Of a DNA stretch of 64,000 nucleotides, positions 36,611 through 45,484 are shown one piece after another (position 1 is the first letter of the stretch; each line of letters starts with the position of its first letter). The stretch lies in the NCBI RefSeq assembly GCF_014281055.1, contig NZ_JACRSE010000002.1, positions 1-64,000 of the forward strand. The letters run 5' to 3'. Below the pieces are notes generated by a model. That model did no database searches, had not been told where the DNA came from, and was given only the letters and a program-made list of their open reading frames with translations. A program made the position numbers and the translations under genes. This stretch comes from Fluviispira vulneris. GTDB lineage: Bacteria; Bdellovibrionota_B; Oligoflexia; Silvanigrellales; Silvanigrellaceae.

Positions 36611-37969
36611 TCAAGTCCCAAAGGTAATAAACTCTTCTTCACCGGCAGGAGAGGGAGTAGGTGGTTCAGGTGCTTTTACTTCTTCAAATCCACCCATGAT
36701 GAAATCCATTTGCGAACCTGTCAATAAATATTTTTCTTTGCTTGCAGGTGGTGGTACTTCCTGTGGCTTTGGTGCCTGTGTAGGATCTCCCTTAGCTTCT
36801 TTTTGCAATCTATCTAAAAGTTTTTGGGGTTTTGTATATTCTTTTGGAGATTTTTCCATTGCTTTTTTTGCAAAATCTAAGGCTTTAGGGCTATCTCCTA
36901 ATTTTGAATAAGCGAGGGCAATATTATATAATAATAAATGTTCTCTTTCTTGATCATCTAAAACTTTTATTGCATTTTTATATAAGGTAACGCCTTCTCC
37001 ATATTTGCCAGCTTTAACTAAAAGTATTCCTTTATTATTGAAAAAGCTTGCTAGTTCTACGCCTTTTTTAAGGTTTGCAAGAACTTTTTTACTTTCTTCA
37101 GTTTTTCCTTGGGTTGCGAGCGCACGACCTAGACCATAGGTTGCTCGTTCGTCATTTGGATTTAATTTTAAAACGGAACTAAAGTTTTCTTCTGCTTTAT
37201 CGGCTTCCCCTGATCCTAAATGCAGTTCGCCAATCACAAGCAATCGATCAATATTATGTGGACTGTATACTTTTGCTTTTTCAAGAACTTTCATAGCATC
37301 GTCAAAACGATTTGTTTTAATATATACTTTCGACATTAAATTAAGAGCCATGATATGATTTTGATCAATTTTAAGAACTTTATTTAAAAACTCTTCCGCT
37401 TTTTTTATTTGTTGTGCCCTTAATAAAAGTTCTGCATACAAAGTCAAATAGCGAAGTGATTTTGGATCTTGTTTGATTCTTGGTAAAATAAGATCTTCTG
37501 CTTGTTTATATTTCTTATCGATAAGAGCATTATTAAATTGAGTTTGAAAATTTTTATCACTATTGGGATTTTTATGTTGCTCACCTAATTCTTCGAGGCG
37601 CGCAATAAATGCTTTTTCTGCAATTGGTTTAGCTACAGTTTCAAAAAAACTAAACTCAGAAAGTATTGCTTTATCTTCTCTGCCAATACTCCCAACTAAT
37701 GGAACACAAAATGTCTCTCTTACTTTTTTTTCTGGATGAGTTTTTATATATTGAACAAGGGCTATGCCTGAGAAAATTGGCATGCGGACATCGACGATCA
37801 CTAAATCAAAAGACTCTTGTGACTCTTCTAATTCCTTCAGTGCTTTATCAGCGCTTAAAAAAGTTCTGTAATTTTTAATTCCTAATTTAACAAATATTTT
37901 TTCAACTTGTGAAAGAATATCTGGATCGTCATCGACAACCATAATATGACTAAATGCAGATTGTGTCAT
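36611..37969 (-). CDS. Response regulator receiver with TPR tail
   Basis: A 452-residue protein. Residues ~8-130 form a receiver domain with 'MVVDDDPD' (acidic pocket), 'LVIVDVRMPIFSG' (phospho-Asp) and 'ETVAKPIAE' (Lys). Residues ~140-390 are tandem TPRs ('AEELLLRAQQIKKAEEFLNKVL'-like, repeating every ~34). The last ~60 are Pro/Lys-rich and disordered. With no DNA-binding part, it probably signals by protein contacts. It is divergent from the CheX-domain gene, 110 bases apart, suggesting a shared phospho-signalling role. Confidence 0.9.
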   Translation of the reverse strand: MTQSAFSHIMVVDDDPDILSQVEKIFVKLGIKNYRTFLSADKALKELEESQESFDLVIVDVRMPIFSGIALVQYIKTHPEKKVRETFCVPLVGSIGREDKAILSEFSFFETVAKPIAEKAFIARLEELGEQHKNPNSDKNFQTQFNNALIDKKYKQAEDLILPRIKQDPKSLRYLTLYAELLLRAQQIKKAEEFLNKVLKIDQNHIMALNLMSKVYIKTNRFDDAMKVLEKAKVYSPHNIDRLLVIGELHLGSGEADKAEENFSSVLKLNPNDERATYGLGRALATQGKTEESKKVLANLKKGVELASFFNNKGILLVKAGKYGEGVTLYKNAIKVLDDQEREHLLLYNIALAYSKLGDSPKALDFAKKAMEKSPKEYTKPQKLLDRLQKEAKGDPTQAPKPQEVPPPASKEKYLLTGSQMDFIMGGFEEVKAPEPPTPSPAGEEEFITFGT

Positions 37970-38079
37970 TTTCTCCTCCGTCCGATCCTTTAGATTTTAT
38001 CATAATCGCTCGATATCCCTTTATGTCAGTTAATTGCTACCAATGCATGCTAAATTCAGACAGAAAGAACGAAGGGATA

Positions 38080-38919
38080 ATGTCAAGCCAAAACCCCTTA
38101 GAAAAAAAGTTAGATAGATATTATGAAGATATTATGAGTAAAATCATGGAAATTTTGCAAACACAAAAAGATCTTCTGGGGGAAGAGAAGGACTTAAAAA
38201 AGGATGTTGCTAAATTAAAGGAACATGTATTAGAAATTAAAACTAATATACAAGCAATTGAAGCAAAATTATCAAGTAAATCTTCTGGTATAAGTGGTGG
38301 ATCTCCTCAACCTCATCCACCTTTAGGAGCTTCGACAGTAAGTGCAGCGACACTTTCATCTGTAGCTTCCTCAAATCAGGCCCAGCAATCGGGTGCACAT
38401 CTACCTGCTTCCTCAAAAAGTTTAAAAGATTTTTTAGCTCAGGAATTTGCAATATTTGATGTAAAAGTTTTAAATGCCTTTATAAAATCAACAAAAGAAG
38501 TAATTAAAACAAATACAAAAAATGATCCAACTTTTTTGAAACCAGTGATCGAAGCTGGTATGGCTCTACCAATCGTAATTGCAGGAAAAATGCCTCTATC
38601 ACGTGATAAAGGAAAGGGAGCAATGGCATTTAGTATGGCTCTTGAAGCTGCACAAGCAATCACAAAGGCTGTTTTTATGATGCCAGAGGATGGTAAGGTG
38701 ACAGATGCGGATATTAAAGACGTAACAAGTGAAATCTGCAATCAAATTTGTGGAAAGTCAAAATTAACTTTAAAAAATGAAGGATATAGTTTTGAAATTG
38801 GCCTTCCAGAGATTCATCAAGGAAATCCAACAGAGTTATTAGCAAAACTTGGGCATCCCAAAGTAGCTTTGCATTTTGAGTATTTAAAGAAACCATTTTT
38901 TGTCTTTTTTTGGGGATAG
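38080..38919 (+). CDS. CheX-domain chemotaxis-type phosphatase with N-terminal coiled coil
   Basis: A 279-residue protein from ATG 38080 (AAGGGA just upstream). Residues ~5-75 form a coiled coil, ~76-115 a Ser/Pro/Ala-rich linker, and ~120-279 a CheX-like domain: 'MALPIVIAGKMPLSRDKGKGAMAFSMALEAAQAI' and 'DVTSEICNQICGKSKLTLKNEGYSFEIGLP' with the conserved E-x-x-N pair (SEICNQ). CheX/CheC proteins dephosphorylate receiver domains. The likely partner is the divergent REC-TPR protein or the REC/HPt pair near flagellin. Confidence 0.82.
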   Translation: MSSQNPLEKKLDRYYEDIMSKIMEILQTQKDLLGEEKDLKKDVAKLKEHVLEIKTNIQAIEAKLSSKSSGISGGSPQPHPPLGASTVSAATLSSVASSNQAQQSGAHLPASSKSLKDFLAQEFAIFDVKVLNAFIKSTKEVIKTNTKNDPTFLKPVIEAGMALPIVIAGKMPLSRDKGKGAMAFSMALEAAQAITKAVFMMPEDGKVTDADIKDVTSEICNQICGKSKLTLKNEGYSFEIGLPEIHQGNPTELLAKLGHPKVALHFEYLKKPFFVFFWG

Positions 38920-39140
38920 ATTATTTTATTATATACATTAATAATAATTATATATATTTAACTGTTGTAATATATTTAAAATTTAGGTGTATATAAAATT
39001 TGAATTAAGAAGTTTTGTTACAGTAAAGTTAAAATAAATTTATTTAAGATTACCAGAAAAATAATATATCGAATCCTTGATAATATAAATTTAAATGCTA
39101 GATTAATTTTGTCTCGTCTCTATTATAAAAGGAAATATTC

Positions 39141-39629
39141 ATGAAATTAAAGTGTTCTTTGCTATTGCTTTCAGCTATTTCAAGTACTGTTTATGCAAAA
39201 ACTTATAATCTAGATACAGTTATTAGTAAAGATAATATTAGTCAAATTATTTCTGCTATGACTAAAACTTTTGAAAAAGGCGAAGTTGATCCGACATTTC
39301 CAGTCGGAATTTCTGGGACATATGAATTAGATGAGCAAAATCGTTTGGTCGCGATAAATGTTGAACATGCTGTGTTTAAAATGGTTAATATACCTCTCGT
39401 AGGCACTTATCAAACTGATGTATCCATCTCGGGTAAAATTTCTGCAGGCAATTGTGGTAAAATTGAGCAAGTAACTCATAAGGTCAATTCTGGAATACCA
39501 GAAGCTATTAATGCTCGATTTAGTGAGAGAGTTAAAGTTCAAGGAGCTAAAGCTCTTGAGCTTGGTATTGAAAATTCAGGATTGAAAAAATATTGTGTAA
39601 CTCCTAAGTACGATTTATATTTCTATTAA
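39141..39629 (+). CDS. Hypothetical exported protein
   Basis: A 162-residue protein with a signal peptide (MKLKCSLLLLSAISSTVYA, cleaved before KT). The mature part is predicted beta-rich ('GISGTYELDEQNRLVAINVEHAVFKM', 'TDVSISGKISAGNCGKIEQV') with two cysteines that could form a disulfide. AAAGGAAAT precedes the ATG. I do not recognise the family. It is followed by a terminator. Confidence 0.65.
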   Translation: MKLKCSLLLLSAISSTVYAKTYNLDTVISKDNISQIISAMTKTFEKGEVDPTFPVGISGTYELDEQNRLVAINVEHAVFKMVNIPLVGTYQTDVSISGKISAGNCGKIEQVTHKVNSGIPEAINARFSERVKVQGAKALELGIENSGLKKYCVTPKYDLYFY

Positions 39630-39670
39630 AAATAAATAATCAAAAAAAGTATACGGAGACGAGGCAAATT

Positions 39671-39704
39671 AAAGATCAAAGTATTTTCTTTGATCTTTTT
39701 CTAT
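39671..39704 (+). terminator. Rho-independent terminator
   Basis: An 11-bp perfect stem (AAAGATCAAAG / CTTTGATCTTT, loop TATTTT) followed by TTTTTCTATTT. It ends the exported-protein gene and separates it from the convergent radical-SAM gene. Confidence 0.85.
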
Positions 39705-39718
39705 TTGTAATATCTTAT

Positions 39719-40780
39719 TTATATAAATTGAGTATTATTATAATTTTTTGAAAAATTATCATTGAGTTCACTTTCAAAGATTTTATAACTCAGAATTTCT
39801 AAAAATCTATCCAAAATATAATTCTCATTTTCAATAGCTGCTTGGGCTAAAACTTTTTTAGACTCTATATTGTTGTATAAAAATAAGCATGTTTCACATG
39901 GGTGAGTTGATGATAAAGGTAATTCGATATTTAGATTTATTTTTCTACATGCTTCAAGCACTGCTTCTGGTCCATCGGTATGAATCCACATTTTAATCAG
40001 GTCATCAGGAGTTGTTTTTAGCAAATCAATAAGCGATTTATTATGTAAACTTCCAATTTTCATCTCTTTGATTTTTTCTAAGTGAAGACCACAGCAAGAA
40101 CTCAGATCCAGATCGGGCGTGACAGTCAAAACGTTTAAGACAGTATTGCAGCGCGTTTTATTTTGCTCTAAAAATCGTGATCGACTCGATGGATGTGAAA
40201 TCTCTTTGACTCCATCTGATTTTATCCAGACGTTTCTTTGAATAATAATTTTTTTATCCTCAATAAAGCTTTTAATATCAGGATCTGCAAAGAATATATT
40301 ATTATTAAGTTCATATGATTCATTGCATATTTCAATATTCACCACAGTTAATATATCATTTCTAACAGCAGCTTTAACTCAATTTATAATTCTTTCAATT
40401 TTTACATATTTCTGGTGAAAATCGCCCGTACTAAAATTTATTTCATTTAATCCACAGTTTTTTAAATCCGTCAGTTTTTTTTCTGCTGCTGCCTGTGAGT
40501 AAGCCCAGTAACCATTTGTGATGCATCGAGTGCGAAAACCTAGAGAATGTGCTTGGAAAACTCTGTCATCAAGTTCCTTCCCGAGGGTAAAACACTCACC
40601 ACCGGTAAAACAAATCAATTTTAGAGTCGGAATGTGTGTTGCTTCGTCTATGAGGCTTTTTAGGTTTTCCTTGGGAATTCTTTTCGTAATTTTAGGATTG
40701 CAAGCAAAGCAACAATGTTCGCAGGCTGCAGTGCAATGATGAGTTGTTATCAATGAAAGAGTTGTGGGAAGTATAAGCAT
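39719..40780 (-). pseudogene. SPASM-like radical SAM enzyme with in-frame TGA
   Basis: Two open frames (40780-40379 and 40345-39719) lie in the same reading frame, separated only by TGA at 40379-40381 and 11 sense codons. Read through, they give one ~353-residue enzyme. Residues 16-23 hold CTAACEHC, the CX3CX2C cluster motif, followed by 'CFTGGECF' (GGE). The C-terminal part has a SPASM/twitch-like set of cysteines ('TRCNTVLN', 'LSSCCGLH', 'HPCETC'). Such enzymes modify peptides. The gene starts 15 bases after the neighbouring repeat peptide gene. The TGA (codon 134, in a helix 'ERIIN-x-VKAAV') is a nonsense change or a base-call error. Confidence 0.82.
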
Positions 40781-40795
40781 ATTTATTCTTTTATT

Positions 40796-41449
40796 TTATA
40801 TGATAAAAGCAGCTAAAACGACAAAGACTTCGGCAGCAACAACTGCATTCGTAACACCAGCTACATTGGAAACAGCTACGGCATTGGCGATGGCAACTGC
40901 ATTGGCATAGGCTTCAGCATTCACTGCTGCGTTTGTATTTGCTGAATTGCTGTACAGAAGTATTTGATTGGTAGGTGAACCTTGGTTTTTAATTTTTGCA
41001 AGAGTTGGTTTGTCTCTAGATATAAGTGAGAAAGTATTGTAAAAATTTGGATATGTTTTGTTTATGTATGATTTCAACTCATTTGAATCAGCAACTAATT
41101 CTTTATAATCATCTGAGTTTTTATCTATGTTTTTTTGCTTTAATGTTTTTTCATCTTGTGAAATAATTTGCATTCTTCTGTGAATTCTCGACGCAATCTC
41201 TATAAAATATTGGTCTTTCGACATATTTAATAGTTCTTTATTGTTTTTTTCGATATCATAATTTTTGCCATTTTTGTTCTTCATATCTTTCAAGAAATTA
41301 ATGTAATTCGTTATTTTATTTGCGCTGTTTTCTTGAGGCTTGACTAAAATTTTATCGGATTTCTCATTTGCATTATTTTGGGCAAATGTTGAATTTGCTG
41401 AAATCAAAGTTAAAAAAGTTAATATTTTTTTTAGATTTGATCTTTTCAT
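40796..41449 (-). CDS. Exported Asn-repeat protein, candidate RiPP-type precursor
   Basis: A 217-residue protein with a Sec signal peptide (cleavage after STFA, residue 23), a polar, Lys/Asn-rich helical region (24-165) and a distinct C-terminus (168-217) made almost only of Ala, Asn and Val. In it Asn falls at 171, 177, 183, 189, 195 and 201, exactly every six residues, followed by a hydrophobic end. It lies 15 bases upstream of a radical-SAM gene on the same strand. The Asn periodicity resembles polytheonamide-type cores; the leader is not of the proteusin (nitrile-hydratase-like) type. Function is inferred. An alternative is a simple Ala-rich surface protein. Confidence 0.7.
   Translation of the reverse strand: MKRSNLKKILTFLTLISANSTFAQNNANEKSDKILVKPQENSANKITNYINFLKDMKNKNGKNYDIEKNNKELLNMSKDQYFIEIASRIHRRMQIISQDEKTLKQKNIDKNSDDYKELVADSNELKSYINKTYPNFYNTFSLISRDKPTLAKIKNQGSPTNQILLYSNSANTNAAVNAEAYANAVAIANAVAVSNVAGVTNAVVAAEVFVVLAAFII
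40832..40939 (-). repeat. Six-residue (18-nt) coding repeat with invariant Asn
   Basis: Six consecutive hexapeptide units (codons 171-206) each start with Asn: NTNAAV, NAEAYA, NAVAIA, NAVAVS, NVAGVT, NAVVAA. The register never slips. The DNA differs between units, so the spacing is kept at protein level. Confidence 0.9.
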
Positions 41450-41538
41450 AGATATTTACCTCAGAATTACTTTATAGTATATAACAATAAAATGAGCATA
41501 AATTTCGACAGAAAATTGACATTTATTAGAGATTATAA

Positions 41539-41850
41539 TTATTCGAATTTTATTTCAACATTTGCAATATAATTTTCTATTTTTTCAATTGATTTTAAAA
41601 TATTTGCTTCTTTTTTTATCTTTGCAGATTCTTCAATTTTCTTTCCTAACTCACTTAACTCCATAAAACCATAGGAACCACAAGTGCCTTTCAATTTATG
41701 TCCTAGAGATTCTATAAGGGAAAAATCTCCATCTTCTAATGCTTTACGTATCATTACGATATCGCTTTTTCGTTTAATAAGAAATTCAGGGATTATTTCT
41801 TCGAAGTCCTTATCTAAAACAAGCGAGTGTTTTTTCCCCATATTTTCCAT
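41539..41850 (-). CDS. HPt (histidine phosphotransfer) domain protein
   Basis: A 103-residue four-helix HPt protein with the motif 'SLGHKLKGTCGSYGFMELSELGKKIEESA', where the His of HKLKG is the phosphate acceptor. It passes phosphate between receiver domains. It lies 15 bases after a single-domain receiver gene, so the two form a relay module; the sensor kinase is not in this window. A start at 41841 (MGKK) is also possible. Confidence 0.88.
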   Translation of the reverse strand: MENMGKKHSLVLDKDFEEIIPEFLIKRKSDIVMIRKALEDGDFSLIESLGHKLKGTCGSYGFMELSELGKKIEESAKIKKEANILKSIEKIENYIANVEIKFE

Positions 41851-41865
41851 CCATTCTTTTGAAAA

Positions 41866-42270
41866 TTATGAACCTAGATATTTTTTAATTTCGCTTAGAA
41901 AATCATTTTTTTTAATTGGCTTTGTTATATGCGCATTGCAACCTGCCTTCAAAGTTTCCCCTCCGCGTTCTTGTAAATCATTTGCAGTGAGTGCAATAAT
42001 TGGAATTGCAGTTCTTTTTTCCTCAATTTCCCATTTGCGAATGGTACGGGTCGCTATGAGGCCATCCATGATCGGCATTTGCACATCCATTAAGATGAGA
42101 TCATATTTTTTTATTTTTATTTTTTCAAATGCTATCTCACCATTTTGAGCAAATTCATATTTATAAATTGATTTCTTGAGATAAATAGACATAAGTAGAC
42201 GATTCTCTTCGTTATCATCTACTATTAGAATTGTTTTCTCTATTTTATTTGCAAGATTCTCTTCATCCAT
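41866..42270 (-). CDS. Single-domain response regulator
   Basis: A 134-residue receiver domain with 'ILIVDDNEENRLLM', 'LILMDVQMPIMDGL' (phospho-Asp), 'IIALTAND' and 'AHITKPIKKNDF' (Lys). The type is that found at the end of hybrid histidine kinases. It is 46 bases after flagellin and 15 before HPt, which suggests a kinase relay split over separate genes and perhaps linked to motility. Confidence 0.92.
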   Translation of the reverse strand: MDEENLANKIEKTILIVDDNEENRLLMSIYLKKSIYKYEFAQNGEIAFEKIKIKKYDLILMDVQMPIMDGLIATRTIRKWEIEEKRTAIPIIALTANDLQERGGETLKAGCNAHITKPIKKNDFLSEIKKYLGS

Positions 42271-42316
42271 AATATCCTGCTTTAAGAGTAAATTGTTAGG
42301 ATGAATTATATTTAAA

Positions 42317-43240
42317 TCATCCTAACAAGCGGATTGCGAGTGCTGGTGTTTGATTCGTTTGTGCGAGAACGGCAACACCAGATTGTTTCAGTATGGATGT
42401 TTGTGCGAGTTTTGCTGTTTCTTCTGCAAAATCCGTGTCTCTAATGCGGCTGTTACTTGCAGCATTGTTTTCAGCTTGAATACTCAACTGATTGATTGTG
42501 GAATTGAGACGACTTTGAATTGCGCCCATTGTTGCACGATAACCTGAAACTTTTGTTATCGCGTCATCGATGACACTTATAGATCTTTGTGAATGATCTT
42601 TTGTATTCACACTTGATTTTTCATCTTCTTCAGATGTACCAAGATTAAGTCCTTCTTCATCAACCGTTGCATTTACATTACTTAAGTCAATGCGGATGAT
42701 ATCAGTTGGATTGATTTGATCTTTACCATCAATACTTTCAAAAAAGTTTTTACCAACTTGAACTTCGAGTGGGTATTCATTTGATCTCTTTTTAATTTCA
42801 TCAGGAACATTGTCCTGATTACCTACGAGCAAAAGTGTTCCGTTAAATTCTGTGGTTTTTGAAATTCGTGTGATTTCATCTTTTAGTTGTGAAAATTCTT
42901 TATTTAGGAATCCTCTTTCAATATTACCAATCGTATCACTTGCACCTTGTACAGAAAGTTCACGCAAACGACTCAATATATTTCCTATTTCATTCAAACC
43001 ACCTTCTGCAGTTTGAATTAAAGAAACACCGTCACTTGCATTTCGTCTAGCCATAACAAGCCCGCGATAGTCAGCTTTTAATTTTTCACTAATTGCGAGT
43101 CCAGCAGCGTCATCAGAGGCTTTGTTAATTCTAAAACCTGAAGACAGTTTTTCCATTGCAAGATTATTCATATCATTGCTAATATTTAAGTTACGTTGTG
43201 CATTTAGAGACTGTACGTTAGTTGCAATGCGGAAACCCAT
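42317..43240 (-). CDS. fliC: Flagellin
   Basis: A 307-residue flagellin. The conserved N-terminal D0/D1 part is 'IATNVQSLNAQRNL', 'LSSGFRINKASDDAAGLAISEKL' and 'ASDGVSLIQTAEGGLNEI'. The C-terminal part is 'ATMGAIQSRLNSTINQLSIQAENNAASNSRIRDTDFAEETAKLAQTSILKQSGVAVLAQTNQTPALAIRLL'. The central variable region (~140-215) is short. It is the filament protein exported by the flagellar system. CAGGAGG precedes the ATG. Other flagellar genes are not in the window. Confidence 0.96.
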   Translation of the reverse strand: MGFRIATNVQSLNAQRNLNISNDMNNLAMEKLSSGFRINKASDDAAGLAISEKLKADYRGLVMARRNASDGVSLIQTAEGGLNEIGNILSRLRELSVQGASDTIGNIERGFLNKEFSQLKDEITRISKTTEFNGTLLLVGNQDNVPDEIKKRSNEYPLEVQVGKNFFESIDGKDQINPTDIIRIDLSNVNATVDEEGLNLGTSEEDEKSSVNTKDHSQRSISVIDDAITKVSGYRATMGAIQSRLNSTINQLSIQAENNAASNSRIRDTDFAEETAKLAQTSILKQSGVAVLAQTNQTPALAIRLLG

Positions 43241-43347
43241 AGTTTTTAACCTCCTGACTATGAACCTTGATCCTGCTGCGCAAAAAAATCTTTAATTTTT
43301 TCTTATGCAGGATGCAATTATTTTGACTGCATCAAATTTGCATTCCT

Positions 43348-43375
43348 TTAATCGAATTAAAGTTGATTCACTTTA
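43348..43375 (-). promoter_or_regulatory. Candidate sigma-28 flagellin promoter
   Basis: On the minus strand TAAAG (43375-43371) is followed after 15 bases by TCGATTAA (43355-43348), a near match to the flagellar sigma-28 consensus TAAA-N15-GCCGATAA. It lies about 110 bases before the flagellin ATG. Confidence 0.5.
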
Positions 43376-43473
43376 GGAATTATTATTTAAAAAAATAAAT
43401 AATATGTTTATGTAGAAAATTATGCGCTTTATATGAATGAGATTTTTTTTATTATTTGTTTTTTTATAAAATG

Positions 43474-44433
43474 TTATAGAATACGCATACGTGCTTCTAA
43501 ATATTCCATTTTTAATTTATGAACTAAATTGGCACAACTTATAATTTCTTTAATTTCCGAAACAATTTGACCAATTTCAAGCTCGCCTTCTTGCAAATTA
43601 CCGTTTAGCATACCTTCTTTAGCTCTTCCTTTGCCAAGAATTTTCAGCAGCTCTTCATTTGAAGCACAAATATTTTCTGCTTGTGCCACTTTTTGGGCAA
43701 AGTCATTTTCAAGCAAACGTACAGGCACAAGTTTTTTCATACGAAGAAAAGTAGAATTGTATTGTGCATTGCACATAGCTTGTTTGAAATTATCATGGGC
43801 GGAGCTTTCTACTGTAGCTGCAAAGGCTGTGCCGATCTGCACGCCTTCAGCCCCCATGGCAAGAGCTCCAAGAATGGAACTGCCTGTCGCAAATCCTCCA
43901 GCTATAATAAATGGGATTTCTAATTTATTTTGCAGTTGTTGCAGTAAAACGAGGGATGTGATTTCGTCACGCCCATTGTGGCCTCCCGCTTCAAATCCTT
44001 CAACGACCACAGCATCGACGCCTGCATCTTGGCTTTTTTGGGCAAACTCAGGTGAGCTAACTACATGCACAACGGTGCAGCCTTCTTTTTTTAAAAATGG
44101 AGTCCATTTTTTAGGGGAACCTGCACTGGTGAAAAATATTTTTACCCCTGCATGAAGTGCGACTTTTATTTGTTCTTCTGTTTTATCGTATAATAAAGGA
44201 ATATTTACACCAAATGGTTTTTGTGTCAGTGCATGAGCTTTATTAATTTGTTCTTTTAATAAATCGGGATACATGCTGCCTGCGCCGATGAGTCCTAAGC
44301 ATCCTGTATTTGCCGCTGCTGCAGCTAATTTTCCACCGCTTACCCAAACCATACCTGCTTGGACAATCGGGTTTTCAATTGCAAACAATTCAAGAATTCT
44401 TGATTTTGGCCATTTGATTAATTCTGAATTCAT
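43474..44433 (-). CDS. Nitronate monooxygenase / FabK-like flavoprotein
   Basis: A 319-residue TIM-barrel FMN protein of the nitronate monooxygenase family. Visible: 'IENPIVQAGMVWVSGGKLAAAAANTGCLGLIGAG', 'PFGVNIPLL', 'VVEGFEAGGHNG' and 'IIAGGFATGSSILGALAMGAEGVQIGTAF'. The same family includes the enoyl-ACP reductase FabK, and the E-A-G-G-H motif suits both. It is 33 bases after a small lipoprotein gene in a lipid-linked operon, which slightly favours FabK. The sequence alone does not decide. Confidence 0.85.
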   Translation of the reverse strand: MNSELIKWPKSRILELFAIENPIVQAGMVWVSGGKLAAAAANTGCLGLIGAGSMYPDLLKEQINKAHALTQKPFGVNIPLLYDKTEEQIKVALHAGVKIFFTSAGSPKKWTPFLKKEGCTVVHVVSSPEFAQKSQDAGVDAVVVEGFEAGGHNGRDEITSLVLLQQLQNKLEIPFIIAGGFATGSSILGALAMGAEGVQIGTAFAATVESSAHDNFKQAMCNAQYNSTFLRMKKLVPVRLLENDFAQKVAQAENICASNEELLKILGKGRAKEGMLNGNLQEGELEIGQIVSEIKEIISCANLVHKLKMEYLEARMRIL

Positions 44434-44466
44434 TATTTTTCTCCATTCAGCTAAATTGCGAGAAGA

Positions 44467-44670
44467 TTATTCACTTTCTTTTTTAGCAGATGGAGCTTCT
44501 TGATTGGAAGAGTTTTTCTGAGATTCTTTTTTCCGTTTAATTGTCTCTTCATCTATTTTCGAAATATGCGTTGGATAAAGTGGAGCAGGATCCAATTTAA
44601 ATCCGCAAGAATAATAAGAACTAGAAAAAAGTACAATAATTATGAATTTGCTTGGTTTAATCTTTTGCAT
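44467..44670 (-). CDS. Small lipoprotein, LptM-like
   Basis: From ATG 44670 a 67-residue protein. The leader ends in a lipobox-like SYYSC, followed directly by 'GFKLDPAPLYP', which resembles the CGxKGPLYxP start of LptM-type lipoproteins that help mature the LptD/LptE LPS translocon. The rest is a charged disordered tail rich in Lys, Glu and Ser. The start lies inside the end of the enoyl-CoA hydratase gene (14-base overlap). Too short for firm assignment. Confidence 0.6.
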   Translation of the reverse strand: MQKIKPSKFIIIVLFSSSYYSCGFKLDPAPLYPTHISKIDEETIKRKKESQKNSSNQEAPSAKKESE

Positions 44671-45484
44671 TGTTATTTCTTTTTGCAAAGAACGTATTAA
44701 TTCTTTTTTTATGTTCATAATTTAAAAAATATTTATCAAAAATTTCGTTGTCATATTCCTCGAGTTGATATGTTTCTTTAATATTATGTCTATGCATTAG
44801 ATCATTTCTGATATCAATCGGAGCTTGTTCAATATTATCACGCCATTCATTAAGAGCACGGTAACAATTTTTTATGTTGAGAAAAGTGTTGTCTATCAAA
44901 TTGAGATTAACCAATTGGTCATAACAAATGTTATGTTTCCCAATGATCATGGCAGAAATTTTTTTGTGTGAGAGTTGTGGACAAAGTTCTGCAAGTCTCA
45001 ACATTCCTCCCCAGCCTGCAGGAATCCCAAATCTCATTTGAGTGAAATGCAAATCTGATTTCTTCCCTATACTCCATCTAAAATCAGTCGCTAAAGCCAA
45101 TTCTGCTCCCCCTCCGTAGGCTGCGCCCGCTAATAAAGTAACAGACGGAATAGAGCAGCTGTGTAGAAGTTTACAGAATGCTTTTATAGATGATGCATAA
45201 TTTTGGCAGAGTTCTTTCGAACCATTTTTGAGATCTGAAAGGTTTCCACCACTGGAAAATATACCTTTGACAGAAGATTGAACGACAATTAATAAACAAT
45301 TATTATCTAAAATAAATTTCTCAAATATAGATAAATTATTTTCCTTTTTCCAAGAAATTTCTTGCATAACCGCTGACATTCGCAAACTAATTGCGTTGCG
45401 GGTGGATGGAGAAGAAAAAGTAATAAAGCAAATATTATTGATAATGTTTATTGAAAAATCTTCTCCATCAACAAGTTTTATCAT
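44657..45484 (-). CDS. Enoyl-CoA hydratase/isomerase family protein
   Basis: A 275-residue crotonase-fold protein: 'ITFSSPSTRNAISLRM', 'GIFSSGGNLSDL' (oxyanion loop), 'SVTLLAGAAYGGGAELALATDFRWS' (second oxyanion Gly; AYGGG) and 'FTQMRFGIPAGWGGMLRLAEL'. The usual catalytic Glu after GIxPxxGG lies where 'WGGMLRL' stands, so the exact reaction is unclear. It starts directly after the PspA-like gene (adjacent bases), indicating an operon. Confidence 0.85.
   Translation of the reverse strand: MIKLVDGEDFSINIINNICFITFSSPSTRNAISLRMSAVMQEISWKKENNLSIFEKFILDNNCLLIVVQSSVKGIFSSGGNLSDLKNGSKELCQNYASSIKAFCKLLHSCSIPSVTLLAGAAYGGGAELALATDFRWSIGKKSDLHFTQMRFGIPAGWGGMLRLAELCPQLSHKKISAMIIGKHNICYDQLVNLNLIDNTFLNIKNCYRALNEWRDNIEQAPIDIRNDLMHRHNIKETYQLEEYDNEIFDKYFLNYEHKKRINTFFAKRNNNAKD

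Noticed and set aside
40379-40381. TGA as a selenocysteine codon in the radical SAM gene
   Set aside because: The position is in a helix away from the cysteine motifs, and the bases just downstream form no convincing SECIS hairpin. Nonsense mutation or read error is simpler.
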